From Bacteroidota bacterium (lineage in GTDB: Bacteria > Bacteroidota > Bacteroidia > M30B66): 5,724 nt of DNA. The stretch lies in assembly GCA_947497195.1 (NCBI GenBank), contig CANMGM010000164.1, positions 1 to 5,724 on the forward strand. Reading direction: 5' to 3'. The position numbers and the translations under genes were made by a program. Below the pieces are notes generated by a model. It was not told where the DNA came from. It made no database searches and saw only the letters and a list, made by a program, of their open reading frames with translations. Below are positions 1 through 5,724 of the stretch, piece by piece. How positions within the stretch are numbered: the stretch's first letter is position 1; the number at the start of each line of letters is the position of its first letter.

Positions 1-33
1 AAGATTGTGTTTCATCCGTATCTTCGTGGCATC

Positions 34-1896
34 ATGAACAACGTGAAGTTTGTTTTGCTTTTATTTTTGTGGTTTGCCGCTTTTGGCTGGCTGAATGCCC
101 AACCCGGAAGCGGTCCCGGCGAACAGGAGCAAAGCACCGAAGAGCAACTCGCATCGCAATTCTACGGCAACGGTGAATGGCTCAAGGCCGCCGATTTGTA
201 TGAAAAACTCTACGAAGCCAAGCCGGTTAACTTCTACTATTCTCAGTTGCTGCAATGCTATTTGCAGCTCAAGGATTTTAAGCAGGCCGACAAGCTGGCT
301 TCGCGCCAATTGCGCAAAAACCCCGGCAATGCATCGTACCTTGTAGACCAAATCTGGATTAGCGAACAAGCAGGCGACGAATCCAAAGCACGCAAAGCCT
401 ACGATAAACTGCTCAAGCAATTCGAAACCCAAGATGACGACCGGGTAAAATCGCTCGCGCTGGCACTCGAAGCAAGAGGTAAAATCGATCTAGCGATTGC
501 CTCCTATGTGAATGCACGCAAATCGACCATTCGCCTGTATTCCTTTAGCATGGAGCTGGCACGCCTGTATGGGAAGAAGGGCGAAGTCGAAAAGGTGCTG
601 GAAGAATACCTCAGCTTGCTTACTACGCAAACCTTCGATTATATGGAAGCAATCCAGGAGAATATTCAGGATATGCTGGCGAACGATGCCGATGGTGCCA
701 TAGCCGAAAAAATCCGTGTAAAACTCCTACAGGAAATCCAGAAAGACCCCGATAACCTCGCCCTAAGCGAAGTGTTTATCTGGTACCTTGTACAACGTAA
801 AGACTTCGAAGGCGCCCTTATTCAGGTAAAAGCCATCGACAAACGCAACCGCGAAAACGGCGCACGGGTTCTCGAATTGGCGCGACTGGCCTCAAGCAAC
901 GAGCAATTCGAAACAGCCCGAAAAGCGTATCAGTACGTAATCGATAAAGGGAAGAATTCCGAAAATTACATTTTTGCCCGAAAAGAATACGGATTGGCGC
1001 TTAATAAAAATCTAATGAAAACGCCTGATCCCGCGCCCGAGGCCATTGCCGAAACAGAACGCGAGTTGAAGGCTATTTACGAGGAACTTGGTGCAGGCGA
1101 AATTTCGGCACAGGTTGGAATTCGTCTAGCGCACCTCATGGCCTTCTTCCAGAACAAAGGAGCCGAAGCATTGACATTGCTCGAAGCGCTTATCGAGCCG
1201 CAGGCCGGACTTTCGCAGCGTGCCTTAAATGAAGTTAAGCTCGAAATGGCCGAAATTCAACTACTGGGTGGCGAAATCTGGGAATCGACCTTGTTGTATT
1301 CCCAAGTTGAGAAAGCCATGCGCAACGACACACTCGGACAGGAAGCAAAATTCCGAAACGCCCGTCTGGCATACTACAAGGGCGATTTCGAATGGTCGAA
1401 AGCCCAACTCGATGTATTGAAAGCCGCTACGTCAAAACTCATCGCCAACGATGCGCTCGAATTGAGCATGCTCATCGGCGATAACCTCAATTTCGATACA
1501 ACCGGTGAGGCGTTGCGCATGTTTGCCCGGGCCGATCTGGCCGGATTTCAGCACAATACCAAGGCGGCACTTGCAATCCTCGATTCGCTCGAAACTATTT
1601 TCCCCGAAAGCACCCTGAACGATGATCTGCTTTTCAAACGCGCTCAGATTTTTCTTCAACAGGGCGAAGTGTCAAAAGCCTGTGAACAACTCGAAAAAAT
1701 CCTGCTCAGTTACCGCGAAGAAATTTTGGGCGATAATGCACTGATGCTTCTTGCTGGCATTTACGATTACCGCCTGCAGCAGAAAGACAAAGCCATGGAT
1801 TTGTACAAGGAACTGATTACTACCTTTCCGGGTTCGCTGTATGTTGTCGAAGCACGAAACCGTTTCAGAACCCTGCGCGGAGATACTGTGCAATAA
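34..1896 (+). CDS. Secreted tetratricopeptide-repeat (TPR) protein, function unknown
   Basis: Predicted 620-residue exported helical-repeat protein. I start it at ATG 34, not at the in-frame GTG at 7, because the ATG puts a typical signal peptide at the very N-terminus: MNNVK, a hydrophobic core (about residues 6-18), then LNA before Gln as a likely signal peptidase I site near residue 22. There is no lipobox Cys, so it is probably soluble periplasmic, not a lipoprotein. The mature part is almost all amphipathic helix pairs with TPR spacing. The clearest are near residues 36-130 (for example GEWLKAADLYEKLYEAKP) and the C-terminal pair near 532-600 (KAMDLYKELITTFPGS), which resembles the TPR ends of BamD/YbgF-like envelope proteins. 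No catalytic domain is visible. It lies 10 nt before the DUF4286 gene and is probably co-transcribed with it. TPRs usually bind proteins, but the partner is unknown. The gene looks complete. Only 33 nt of upstream sequence are present, so its promoter cannot be judged. Confidence 0.88.
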   Translation: MNNVKFVLLLFLWFAAFGWLNAQPGSGPGEQEQSTEEQLASQFYGNGEWLKAADLYEKLYEAKPVNFYYSQLLQCYLQLKDFKQADKLASRQLRKNPGNASYLVDQIWISEQAGDESKARKAYDKLLKQFETQDDDRVKSLALALEARGKIDLAIASYVNARKSTIRLYSFSMELARLYGKKGEVEKVLEEYLSLLTTQTFDYMEAIQENIQDMLANDADGAIAEKIRVKLLQEIQKDPDNLALSEVFIWYLVQRKDFEGALIQVKAIDKRNRENGARVLELARLASSNEQFETARKAYQYVIDKGKNSENYIFARKEYGLALNKNLMKTPDPAPEAIAETERELKAIYEELGAGEISAQVGIRLAHLMAFFQNKGAEALTLLEALIEPQAGLSQRALNEVKLEMAEIQLLGGEIWESTLLYSQVEKAMRNDTLGQEAKFRNARLAYYKGDFEWSKAQLDVLKAATSKLIANDALELSMLIGDNLNFDTTGEALRMFARADLAGFQHNTKAALAILDSLETIFPESTLNDDLLFKRAQIFLQQGEVSKACEQLEKILLSYREEILGDNALMLLAGIYDYRLQQKDKAMDLYKELITTFPGSLYVVEARNRFRTLRGDTVQ

Positions 1897-1906
1897 GATT
1901 TAAACC

Positions 1907-2209
1907 ATGATTCTATACAACGTAACGGTAAACCTCGATCCTTCTATACACGAAGACTGGCTGCAGTGGATGAAAACCAAACACATTCCTGATGTACTCG
2001 CCACCGGCATGTTTACCGAAAACCGTTTTTTACGTGTCCTGAGTACTGAGGAAGGCGAAGGATTCACATATTCCATCCAATACACCGCGCCAAGCATGGA
2101 ACATTATGAGCGCTATCGTGCCGAATTTGCGCCCGCGCTTCAGGCAGAACACACCGCACGTTACCGCGACCAATTTGTGGCGTTCAGAACCTTGCTCGAA
2201 TGGGTGTGA
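1907..2209 (+). CDS. DUF4286 family small protein
   Basis: Complete 100-residue protein starting MILYNVTVNLD. It matches my memory of DUF4286, a short family found mostly in Bacteroidota and often encoded directly before rsmA. Family-like blocks are the N-terminal strand YNVTVNLD (4-11), a helix with HEDWLQWMKTKHIPDVLATG (15-34), an aromatic-rich middle (TYSIQY) and the C-terminal FVAFRTLLEW. The order strand, helix, strands, helix and final strand suggests a small ferredoxin-like or Dabb-like alpha/beta fold. That is my inference; I see no proven active site. It has no signal peptide, so it should be cytoplasmic. It starts 10 nt after the TPR gene stop and its last 10 nt overlap the start of rsmA, so expression is probably linked to rsmA. 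The biochemical function is unknown. The family call is fairly secure; any role in ribosome maturation is only guilt by association. Confidence 0.88.
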   Translation: MILYNVTVNLDPSIHEDWLQWMKTKHIPDVLATGMFTENRFLRVLSTEEGEGFTYSIQYTAPSMEHYERYRAEFAPALQAEHTARYRDQFVAFRTLLEWV

Positions 2210-2991
2210 AAAAGCAACATCACCAGGTTCGCGCCAAAAAACAACTTGGTCAGCACTTCCTTACCGATCTCAACATCGCCGCTTCCATTGCCGATAGCCT
2301 GCGTGTTACCGATGGCCGTAAAGTAATTGAAGTGGGTCCAGGCATGGGCGTACTTACCCAATTTTTACTGCAAAAGCCTTTCGAATTGTGGCTTGCCGAA
2401 ATAGACCGCGAATCGGTAGCCTACCTCGAAACAAATTTTCCGCAAGCCAAAGACCGCATCCTGCCCGGCGATTTTCTTCGCATGGACCTGAGCCGCTACC
2501 TCGATGCAGACGGCGCAGTAATCGGCAATTTCCCCTACAATATCTCCTCACAGATTTTATTTCACTGCCTCGAACACCGTTCGCTTGTAAGTGAGATTTG
2601 TGGTATGTTCCAGAAAGAAGTTGCCGAACGCATTGCATCCAAACATGGCAACAAAGTATATGGTATTCTGAGTGTTATACTTCAAACCTATTACGACATC
2701 GAATACCTTTTCACGGTGCACGAACATGTTTTTCAGCCCCCACCCAAAGTAAAATCGGCCGTAATTCGTCTGCGCCGTAAAGAAAATGTAACGCTTCCCG
2801 TTCCGGAAAAGTTTTTCATTCAGGTAGTTAAACTCGCCTTTAATCAGCGCCGCAAAACATTGCGCAACGCCCTAAAACCAATGCTCCCTGGGAATGGCGC
2901 CGAACAGGCCTGGCTAAACCTGCGTGCCGAGCAACTTTCTGTGGCCGAATTTGCCGAACTTGCAGCTGCATTGTACAAAGCACGTGATTAA
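2200..2991 (+). CDS. rsmA: 16S rRNA (adenine(1518)-N(6)/adenine(1519)-N(6))-dimethyltransferase RsmA (KsgA)
   Basis: RsmA uses S-adenosylmethionine to dimethylate two adjacent adenosines in the 3' terminal hairpin of 16S rRNA, a late checkpoint of 30S assembly in the cytoplasm. The 263 residues are close to the usual length (about 270) and all family landmarks are visible: the N-terminal KKQLGQHFL (13-21), SAM motif I EVGPGMGVLT (44-53), the acidic residue of motif II at E67 (AEID), GD at 90-91, and catalytic motif IV NFPY at 110-113, with Phe where many bacteria have Leu. The C-terminal domain shows VFQPPPKVKSAVIRLRR and AFNQRRKTLRNAL. I use ATG 2200, which overlaps the DUF4286 gene by 10 nt. 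GTG 2206, which shares bases with that gene's TGA, is an alternative that would shorten the protein by two residues. Its end overlaps the kinase gene by 8 nt. Nothing suggests damage. Confidence 0.97.
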   Translation: MGVKKQHHQVRAKKQLGQHFLTDLNIAASIADSLRVTDGRKVIEVGPGMGVLTQFLLQKPFELWLAEIDRESVAYLETNFPQAKDRILPGDFLRMDLSRYLDADGAVIGNFPYNISSQILFHCLEHRSLVSEICGMFQKEVAERIASKHGNKVYGILSVILQTYYDIEYLFTVHEHVFQPPPKVKSAVIRLRRKENVTLPVPEKFFIQVVKLAFNQRRKTLRNALKPMLPGNGAEQAWLNLRAEQLSVAEFAELAAALYKARD

Positions 2992-4630
2992 CCGCAGCAA
3001 CATACGACTCATCATTGTACTGATGGTGCTGGCCCTCATCGGACTCATCGGCATTCAGATTTACTGGATCGATAATGCAGTAAGCCTTGAGCGGCAACGC
3101 TTCGAAAGCACAGTAAACAGCGTGATGTCGAATGTTGTTGAGCACATCGAGAAACAGGAAGTTGCGCAGAACGTACGTAAAAAATTTGATGCCTCGCGCC
3201 AGGGTAAAACCTTCTTCATGGGAATCGATTCGTTGATTCGCCAAAATATTAACCGAAAAGATACGACCACTTCGGGACTCGTTTTCTGGAACGAAGTAAG
3301 TCCGGGCGAGCTGCAGGCCGAATTCCGACAGCTAAATGCCGATGGTTCGGTGGAAGTAATCGAGGAGAATTTCAGCGATTCGGCATCCGGCAAGCAGTTC
3401 CGCAGGGTACGTAAATCAAAACAAACCGACGGCGGAAATTTCTTTTCAGACGTTGCGGGTTCTGTCAATTCATTCAACAAATCAGGCGATCAGCGCCTCG
3501 AGCGTCTCATGAAAAAATCGGGCCTCGTTACCGACGTGTTCAAGGAGTTGTTCGACCTCAATATGCGCACCGGCCTTGAGGAGCGTGTGAATCCGAAAAC
3601 AATAGATTCATTGCTACGCACTGAGTTTGATATTGCCGGCATTAAAACTCCCTTCGAATTTGGCTTGTACGATTTTACCAACAACAAAATGTTTGTCGAT
3701 CATCCAACCGATTTCACGCACGAATTGATGAAAACGCGTTTCAGGATGCGCTTGTTTCCGCACGATATCTTTTACCATCCCGATTACCTCATGCTCTATT
3801 TCCCGGAGCAAAGCAGCTACGTATTCAGCAACCTGCGTTTGATGTTTGCCACTTCAGCATTCTTTATTCTTATCATCATCGGCACGTTTTATTACACCAT
3901 TGGTACAGTTATCCGCCAGAAGCGCCTGTCTGACATCAAGAACGATTTCATTAACAACATGACGCACGAGCTCAAGACGCCCATCTCGACCATCTCGCTG
4001 GCCTGCGAAGCGCTCAACGATGCCGATATGGCCAAGACACCGCGTTTGGTTGAGAACTATTCGCGCATGATTGCTGAGGAAAATAAGCGATTGGCGCAAT
4101 TGGTCGAAAACGTTTTGCAAAGTGCGCTTCTCGAAAAATCAGATTTCAAACTGCAAATAACAACGGTCGATGTACACCAGATTATCGAACGCGTTTTGAA
4201 AAGCATGCGCATGCACATCGAAAAGCGCAAAGTGAAAATTGATTTGCAACTCAAAGCGACACGTTTTGAAGTCGAGGCCGACACGGTACACCTCACCAAC
4301 GTAGTCTTTAATCTGGTCGACAATGCACTGAAGTACACGCCCGAATCGCCCGAAATTAAAATCGAAACCCGCGAGCAGAATGGGCAATTTGTATTGTCGG
4401 TGAGCGATAACGGCATTGGCATTTCGCGCGATCAGCAGAAAAAAATCTTCGAAAAACTATATCGCGTTCCAACCGGTAATATTCACAACGTAAAAGGTTT
4501 TGGGCTTGGGCTCAGTTACGTGAAAGTAATTGTGGAAATGCATCACGGACAAATTAAACTCGAAAGCGAGCCCGAGGTTGGCAGTACATTTTCGGTATAT
4601 CTTCCTTACAATCAACCTGCCGCACAATAA
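2984..4630 (+). CDS. rprX: Two-transmembrane sensor histidine kinase, RprX-like
   Basis: Membrane kinase that probably senses an envelope signal and phosphorylates the regulator encoded next to it. I start it at GTG 2984, since no in-frame ATG precedes the first membrane helix; this gives 548 residues and an 8-nt overlap with rsmA. In order: TM1 (about 7-28), a large periplasmic region (about 29-284) with a coiled-coil-like beginning and no domain I recognise, TM2 (about 287-309), then almost at once the HisKA helix with phosphoacceptor His328 in MTHELKTP. There is no HAMP or PAS domain. The ATPase domain has the N box NLVDNALKYTP (Asn447), G1 DNGIG (475-479), F box IFEKLYRV and G2 GFGLGL (505-510), so it should be active. 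The HAMP-less layout and NDFINNMTHELKTPISTISLA resemble Bacteroides RprX as I remember it. The symbol rests mainly on the neighbouring RprY-like regulator; the activating signal is unknown. Confidence 0.9.
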   Translation: MINRSNIRLIIVLMVLALIGLIGIQIYWIDNAVSLERQRFESTVNSVMSNVVEHIEKQEVAQNVRKKFDASRQGKTFFMGIDSLIRQNINRKDTTTSGLVFWNEVSPGELQAEFRQLNADGSVEVIEENFSDSASGKQFRRVRKSKQTDGGNFFSDVAGSVNSFNKSGDQRLERLMKKSGLVTDVFKELFDLNMRTGLEERVNPKTIDSLLRTEFDIAGIKTPFEFGLYDFTNNKMFVDHPTDFTHELMKTRFRMRLFPHDIFYHPDYLMLYFPEQSSYVFSNLRLMFATSAFFILIIIGTFYYTIGTVIRQKRLSDIKNDFINNMTHELKTPISTISLACEALNDADMAKTPRLVENYSRMIAEENKRLAQLVENVLQSALLEKSDFKLQITTVDVHQIIERVLKSMRMHIEKRKVKIDLQLKATRFEVEADTVHLTNVVFNLVDNALKYTPESPEIKIETREQNGQFVLSVSDNGIGISRDQQKKIFEKLYRVPTGNIHNVKGFGLGLSYVKVIVEMHHGQIKLESEPEVGSTFSVYLPYNQPAAQ

Positions 4631-4639
4631 AGTGCAGAA

Positions 4640-4670
4640 TTGTCAGTTAATTTCTTGCGCATGATTTTTG
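4640..4670 (+). promoter_or_regulatory. Candidate Bacteroidota-type promoter for the response regulator gene
   Basis: The Bacteroidota sigma-ABfr consensus is a -33 TTTG and a -7 TAnnTTTG separated by about 19-21 nt. Here ATTG (4639-4642) is followed after 20 nt by GATTTTTG (4663-4670), one mismatch in each box. Transcription would begin near 4675-4680, leaving a leader of under 20 nt before the ATG at 4693. If real, the regulator could be expressed apart from the upstream operon. The match is short and the region is AT-rich, so this is a candidate only. Confidence 0.35.
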
Positions 4671-4685
4671 AAACGGTGCAAGAAA
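4651..4685. repeat. Perfect 8-bp inverted repeat between the kinase and regulator genes
   Basis: TTTCTTGC at 4651-4658 is the exact reverse complement of GCAAGAAA at 4678-4685. One G-U and one C-G pair extend the stem inward to 10 bp with a 15-nt loop (4661-4675). The promoter-like -7 box GATTTTTG lies wholly in the loop, and the right arm ends 7 nt before the regulator's ATG. In read-through mRNA from the kinase gene it would form a hairpin just before the regulator start. In DNA it could be a dyad operator. No T-run follows, so it is not a typical intrinsic terminator. The repeat is directly visible; its function is inference. Confidence 0.6.
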
Positions 4686-4692
4686 AGATATT

Positions 4693-5382
4693 ATGAAAAT
4701 TTTAATTGCCGAAGACGACCCAAATCTGGGTTCAATTATACGCGAGTACCTCGAAGCCAAGGGCTACCATACACATTTATGTTCCAATGGCGAAGAGGCC
4801 TTTAAGGTTTTTTTGCGCGAAAAATGGAATTTATGCTTATTTGATGTAATGATGCCCGTAATGGATGGCTTCACGCTGGCCCGCGAGGTGCGCAACCACA
4901 ACAAGGAAGTTCCGATTGTTTTTCTCACGGCCAAGTCGATGAAAGAAGACACCATCGAAGGCTTCAAGGTGGGTGGCGACGATTACATCACCAAACCCTT
5001 CAGCATGGAGGAATTGCTCATGCGCATCAAAGCCATACTCAAGCGTACCGAACGCAGCGATGGCACGAGCGCCGAGCAGGAATTCAGCATCGGAACCTAT
5101 ACGTTTAATCCAATGCTCAACCAGCTCATCCACAGCGGCAACGTGCACAAGCTCACCTCCAAGGAAGTGGAGTTGCTCAAGTTGCTCTGCCAACACAAGA
5201 ACGATACGCTCGAACGCAATTTTGCCCTACGCGCCATTTGGTCTGAAGACAATTATTTCAACGCGCGCAGCATGGATGTGTACATTGCCCGTTTGCGCAA
5301 ATACCTACACGACGACCCAAACATCGAAATCCTCAACGTGCACGGCAAAGGATTCAAGCTCATCGACCGCACCTTGGTTTAA
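4693..5382 (+). CDS. rprY: OmpR/PhoB-family response regulator, RprY-like
   Basis: Cytoplasmic DNA-binding regulator of 229 residues, the normal OmpR-family length. The receiver domain (1-118) has every key residue: acidic pair D8/D9, phosphoacceptor D51 in FDVMMPVMDG, T79 in FLTAKS, switch Y98, and K101 in DDYITKPFS. The winged-helix effector domain (about 128-226) includes LTSKEVELLKLLC, a recognition-helix region RSMDVYIARLRKYL and the wing NVHGKGFKLI. The protein closely resembles Bacteroides RprY as I recall it, especially DDYITKPFSMEEL and NYFNARSMDVYI. RprY homologues have been linked to envelope and oxidative-stress responses and Na+-translocating NADH:quinone reductase genes in Porphyromonas; whether that holds here is unknown. 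It lies 62 nt after the kinase gene, in the same direction, and is almost certainly its phosphotransfer partner. The gap holds a candidate promoter and an inverted repeat, so its level may be set separately. ATG 4693 is the only sensible start. Confidence 0.95.
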   Translation: MKILIAEDDPNLGSIIREYLEAKGYHTHLCSNGEEAFKVFLREKWNLCLFDVMMPVMDGFTLAREVRNHNKEVPIVFLTAKSMKEDTIEGFKVGGDDYITKPFSMEELLMRIKAILKRTERSDGTSAEQEFSIGTYTFNPMLNQLIHSGNVHKLTSKEVELLKLLCQHKNDTLERNFALRAIWSEDNYFNARSMDVYIARLRKYLHDDPNIEILNVHGKGFKLIDRTLV

Positions 5383-5409
5383 TTCATCGTATTCTTAAGG
5401 ATTGTTTGG

Positions 5410-5498
5410 CCGCCACGGGCGGGCTTTCCGGTACAAGTCCTCGGCCGTTTCGGCTTCGCCTCAACGTCCTGCGGGCTTTCCCCTACAATCCCTGGCGG
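5410..5498. repeat. GC-rich composite palindromic intergenic element, possible bidirectional terminator
   Basis: About 67% GC, against about 40% just to its right. Outer arms pair: CCGCCA-C-GGG (5410-5419) with CCCTGGCGG (5490-5498), nine base pairs with one bulged C. Just inside lie two direct copies of a 23-nt unit (5419-5441 and 5471-5493), matching at 19 of 23 positions and sharing GCGGGCTTTCC and TACAA. The centre has small competing hairpins, GCCG-TTT-CGGC (5444-5454) and GGC-TTC-GCC (5452-5460). The GCGGGCTTTCC / TACAATCCCT wording recalls dispersed REP-like repeats I have seen between Bacteroidota genes; I cannot confirm copies elsewhere. It starts 27 nt after the regulator stop and lies between converging genes, so ending transcription from both sides is the simplest role. 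No ORF in it looks real. Confidence 0.7.
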
Positions 5499-5540
5499 GT
5501 TTGCCATTGAAATTGGGCATATATGGTGGGATTTATACCA

Positions 5541-5724
5541 TCAAATATCGAAACGCTCGGTGCTGAATAAAAACCCGTACACCTTAATAAATTCCGGGAT
5601 ATGATTGCCCGACAAATAAAGCGCATACATTTGCGTTTTAAACGGGAACCAATTTGCCGAAATTGGGTTAATTGCATACTGTTTCACAACCGTGACTGTG
5701 TTAAACATATACCCGTTTCTGCGC
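5541..5724 (-). CDS. 3' end of an unrecognised convergent gene (partial, runs off the right edge)
   Basis: On the minus strand one frame is open from the window edge (first complete codon 5723-5721) to a TGA at 5543-5541, giving 60 C-terminal residues that begin RRNGYMFNTVTVVKQYAINP and end ERFDI. The other two minus frames hit stops early at the edge. The composition is protein-like: rich in aromatic and hydrophobic residues with a balanced mix, for example the segments ANWFPFKTQMYALYL and IPEFIKVYGF. The start lies outside the window, so the gene is longer than seen. I do not recognise the family and assign no function. GC is about 41%, below the operon genes, which might hint at a different origin, but the sample is short. 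It converges on the response regulator gene with the palindromic element between them. Confidence 0.6.
   Translation of the reverse strand, partial: RRNGYMFNTVTVVKQYAINPISANWFPFKTQMYALYLSGNHIPEFIKVYGFLFSTERFDI

Noticed and set aside
5..26. TTG (5-7) and TATCTTCG (19-26) as a promoter for the TPR gene
   Set aside because: The spacer is about 11 nt, far shorter than the 19-21 nt of Bacteroidota promoters, and the -7 box has a mismatch.
1..37. Possible end of an upstream gene at TGA 35-37, overlapping the TPR start as ATGA
   Set aside because: Only 11 sense codons are visible in that frame and they match nothing I recognise. An upstream overlapping gene is possible but unsupported.
2924..2983. 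Upstream GTG 2924 as the kinase start
   Set aside because: It would add 20 non-conserved-looking residues, place the start 68 nt inside rsmA and move TM1 away from the N-terminus. GTG 2984 gives the usual short cytoplasmic lead before TM1.
2840..3480. Long antisense ORFs of 134 and 139 codons opposite rsmA and the kinase
   Set aside because: They mirror well-supported plus-strand genes, lack family features and have unlikely compositions. Stop-poor antisense frames are expected with this codon use.
5430..5440. GGTACAAGTCC looks like a tRNA T-arm
   Set aside because: No acceptor, D-arm or anticodon stem fits around it, the T-loop has TAC instead of TTC, and the string belongs to the direct-repeat unit of the palindromic element.
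5523..5541. Small inverted repeat ATGGT...ACCAT right after the stop of the convergent gene
   Set aside because: Only 5 bp with a 9-nt loop and no T-tract. Too weak to call a terminator, though its position is suggestive.
5649..5666. Perfect hairpin CCAATTT-GCCG-AAATTGG
   Set aside because: It lies inside the convergent coding frame (residues PISANW) and has no T-run. Probably coincidental.
5483..5677. A 64-residue minus-strand ORF starting MQLTQFRQIG
   Set aside because: It is rich in Arg and Cys, ends inside the palindromic element and overlaps a much more protein-like minus frame ending at 5541. I treat it as a shadow ORF.

Overview
The window comes from a Bacteroidota (Bacteroidetes-type) chromosome. 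The evidence is a DUF4286 gene directly in front of rsmA, an RsmA with the NFPY form of motif IV, a HAMP-less sensor kinase and OmpR-type regulator that closely resemble Bacteroides RprX/RprY, no clear Shine-Dalgarno sequences, and a GC-rich palindromic intergenic element of a kind I associate with this phylum. I cannot place it below phylum level. GC is roughly 48-50% in the genes I sampled. It reads as a conserved housekeeping region, not a defence, phage or island locus, and I found no clear new multi-gene system.

Layout. Positions 34-4630 hold four plus-strand genes packed tightly enough to be one operon: a secreted TPR-repeat protein (34-1896), a 100-residue DUF4286 protein (1907-2209), the 16S rRNA adenine dimethyltransferase rsmA (2200-2991) and a two-transmembrane sensor histidine kinase (2984-4630, GTG start). 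The last three overlap by 10 and 8 nt, so their translation is probably coupled. A 62-nt gap follows. It holds a perfect 8-bp inverted repeat around a promoter-like element. The response regulator (4693-5382) comes next.

Downstream, 5383-5540 is non-coding and holds a composite palindromic repeat (5410-5498, about 67% GC). At the right edge the minus strand carries the 3' end of a convergent gene (stop at 5541-5543, running off the window) whose 60 visible residues look like real protein but which I do not recognise. The repeat thus lies between two converging genes, where a bidirectional terminator is expected.

How the genes work together. The kinase and regulator almost certainly form a cognate pair: periplasmic or membrane signal, His328 autophosphorylation, transfer to Asp51 of the regulator, then DNA binding by the winged helix. 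RsmA methylates 16S rRNA during 30S maturation. DUF4286 and the TPR protein have no assigned function. Points most worth a second look are the inverted repeat before the regulator, the palindromic element, the convergent partial gene, the overlap of the ribosome-maturation gene with the kinase, and a strong excess of TCGAA in the coding regions.
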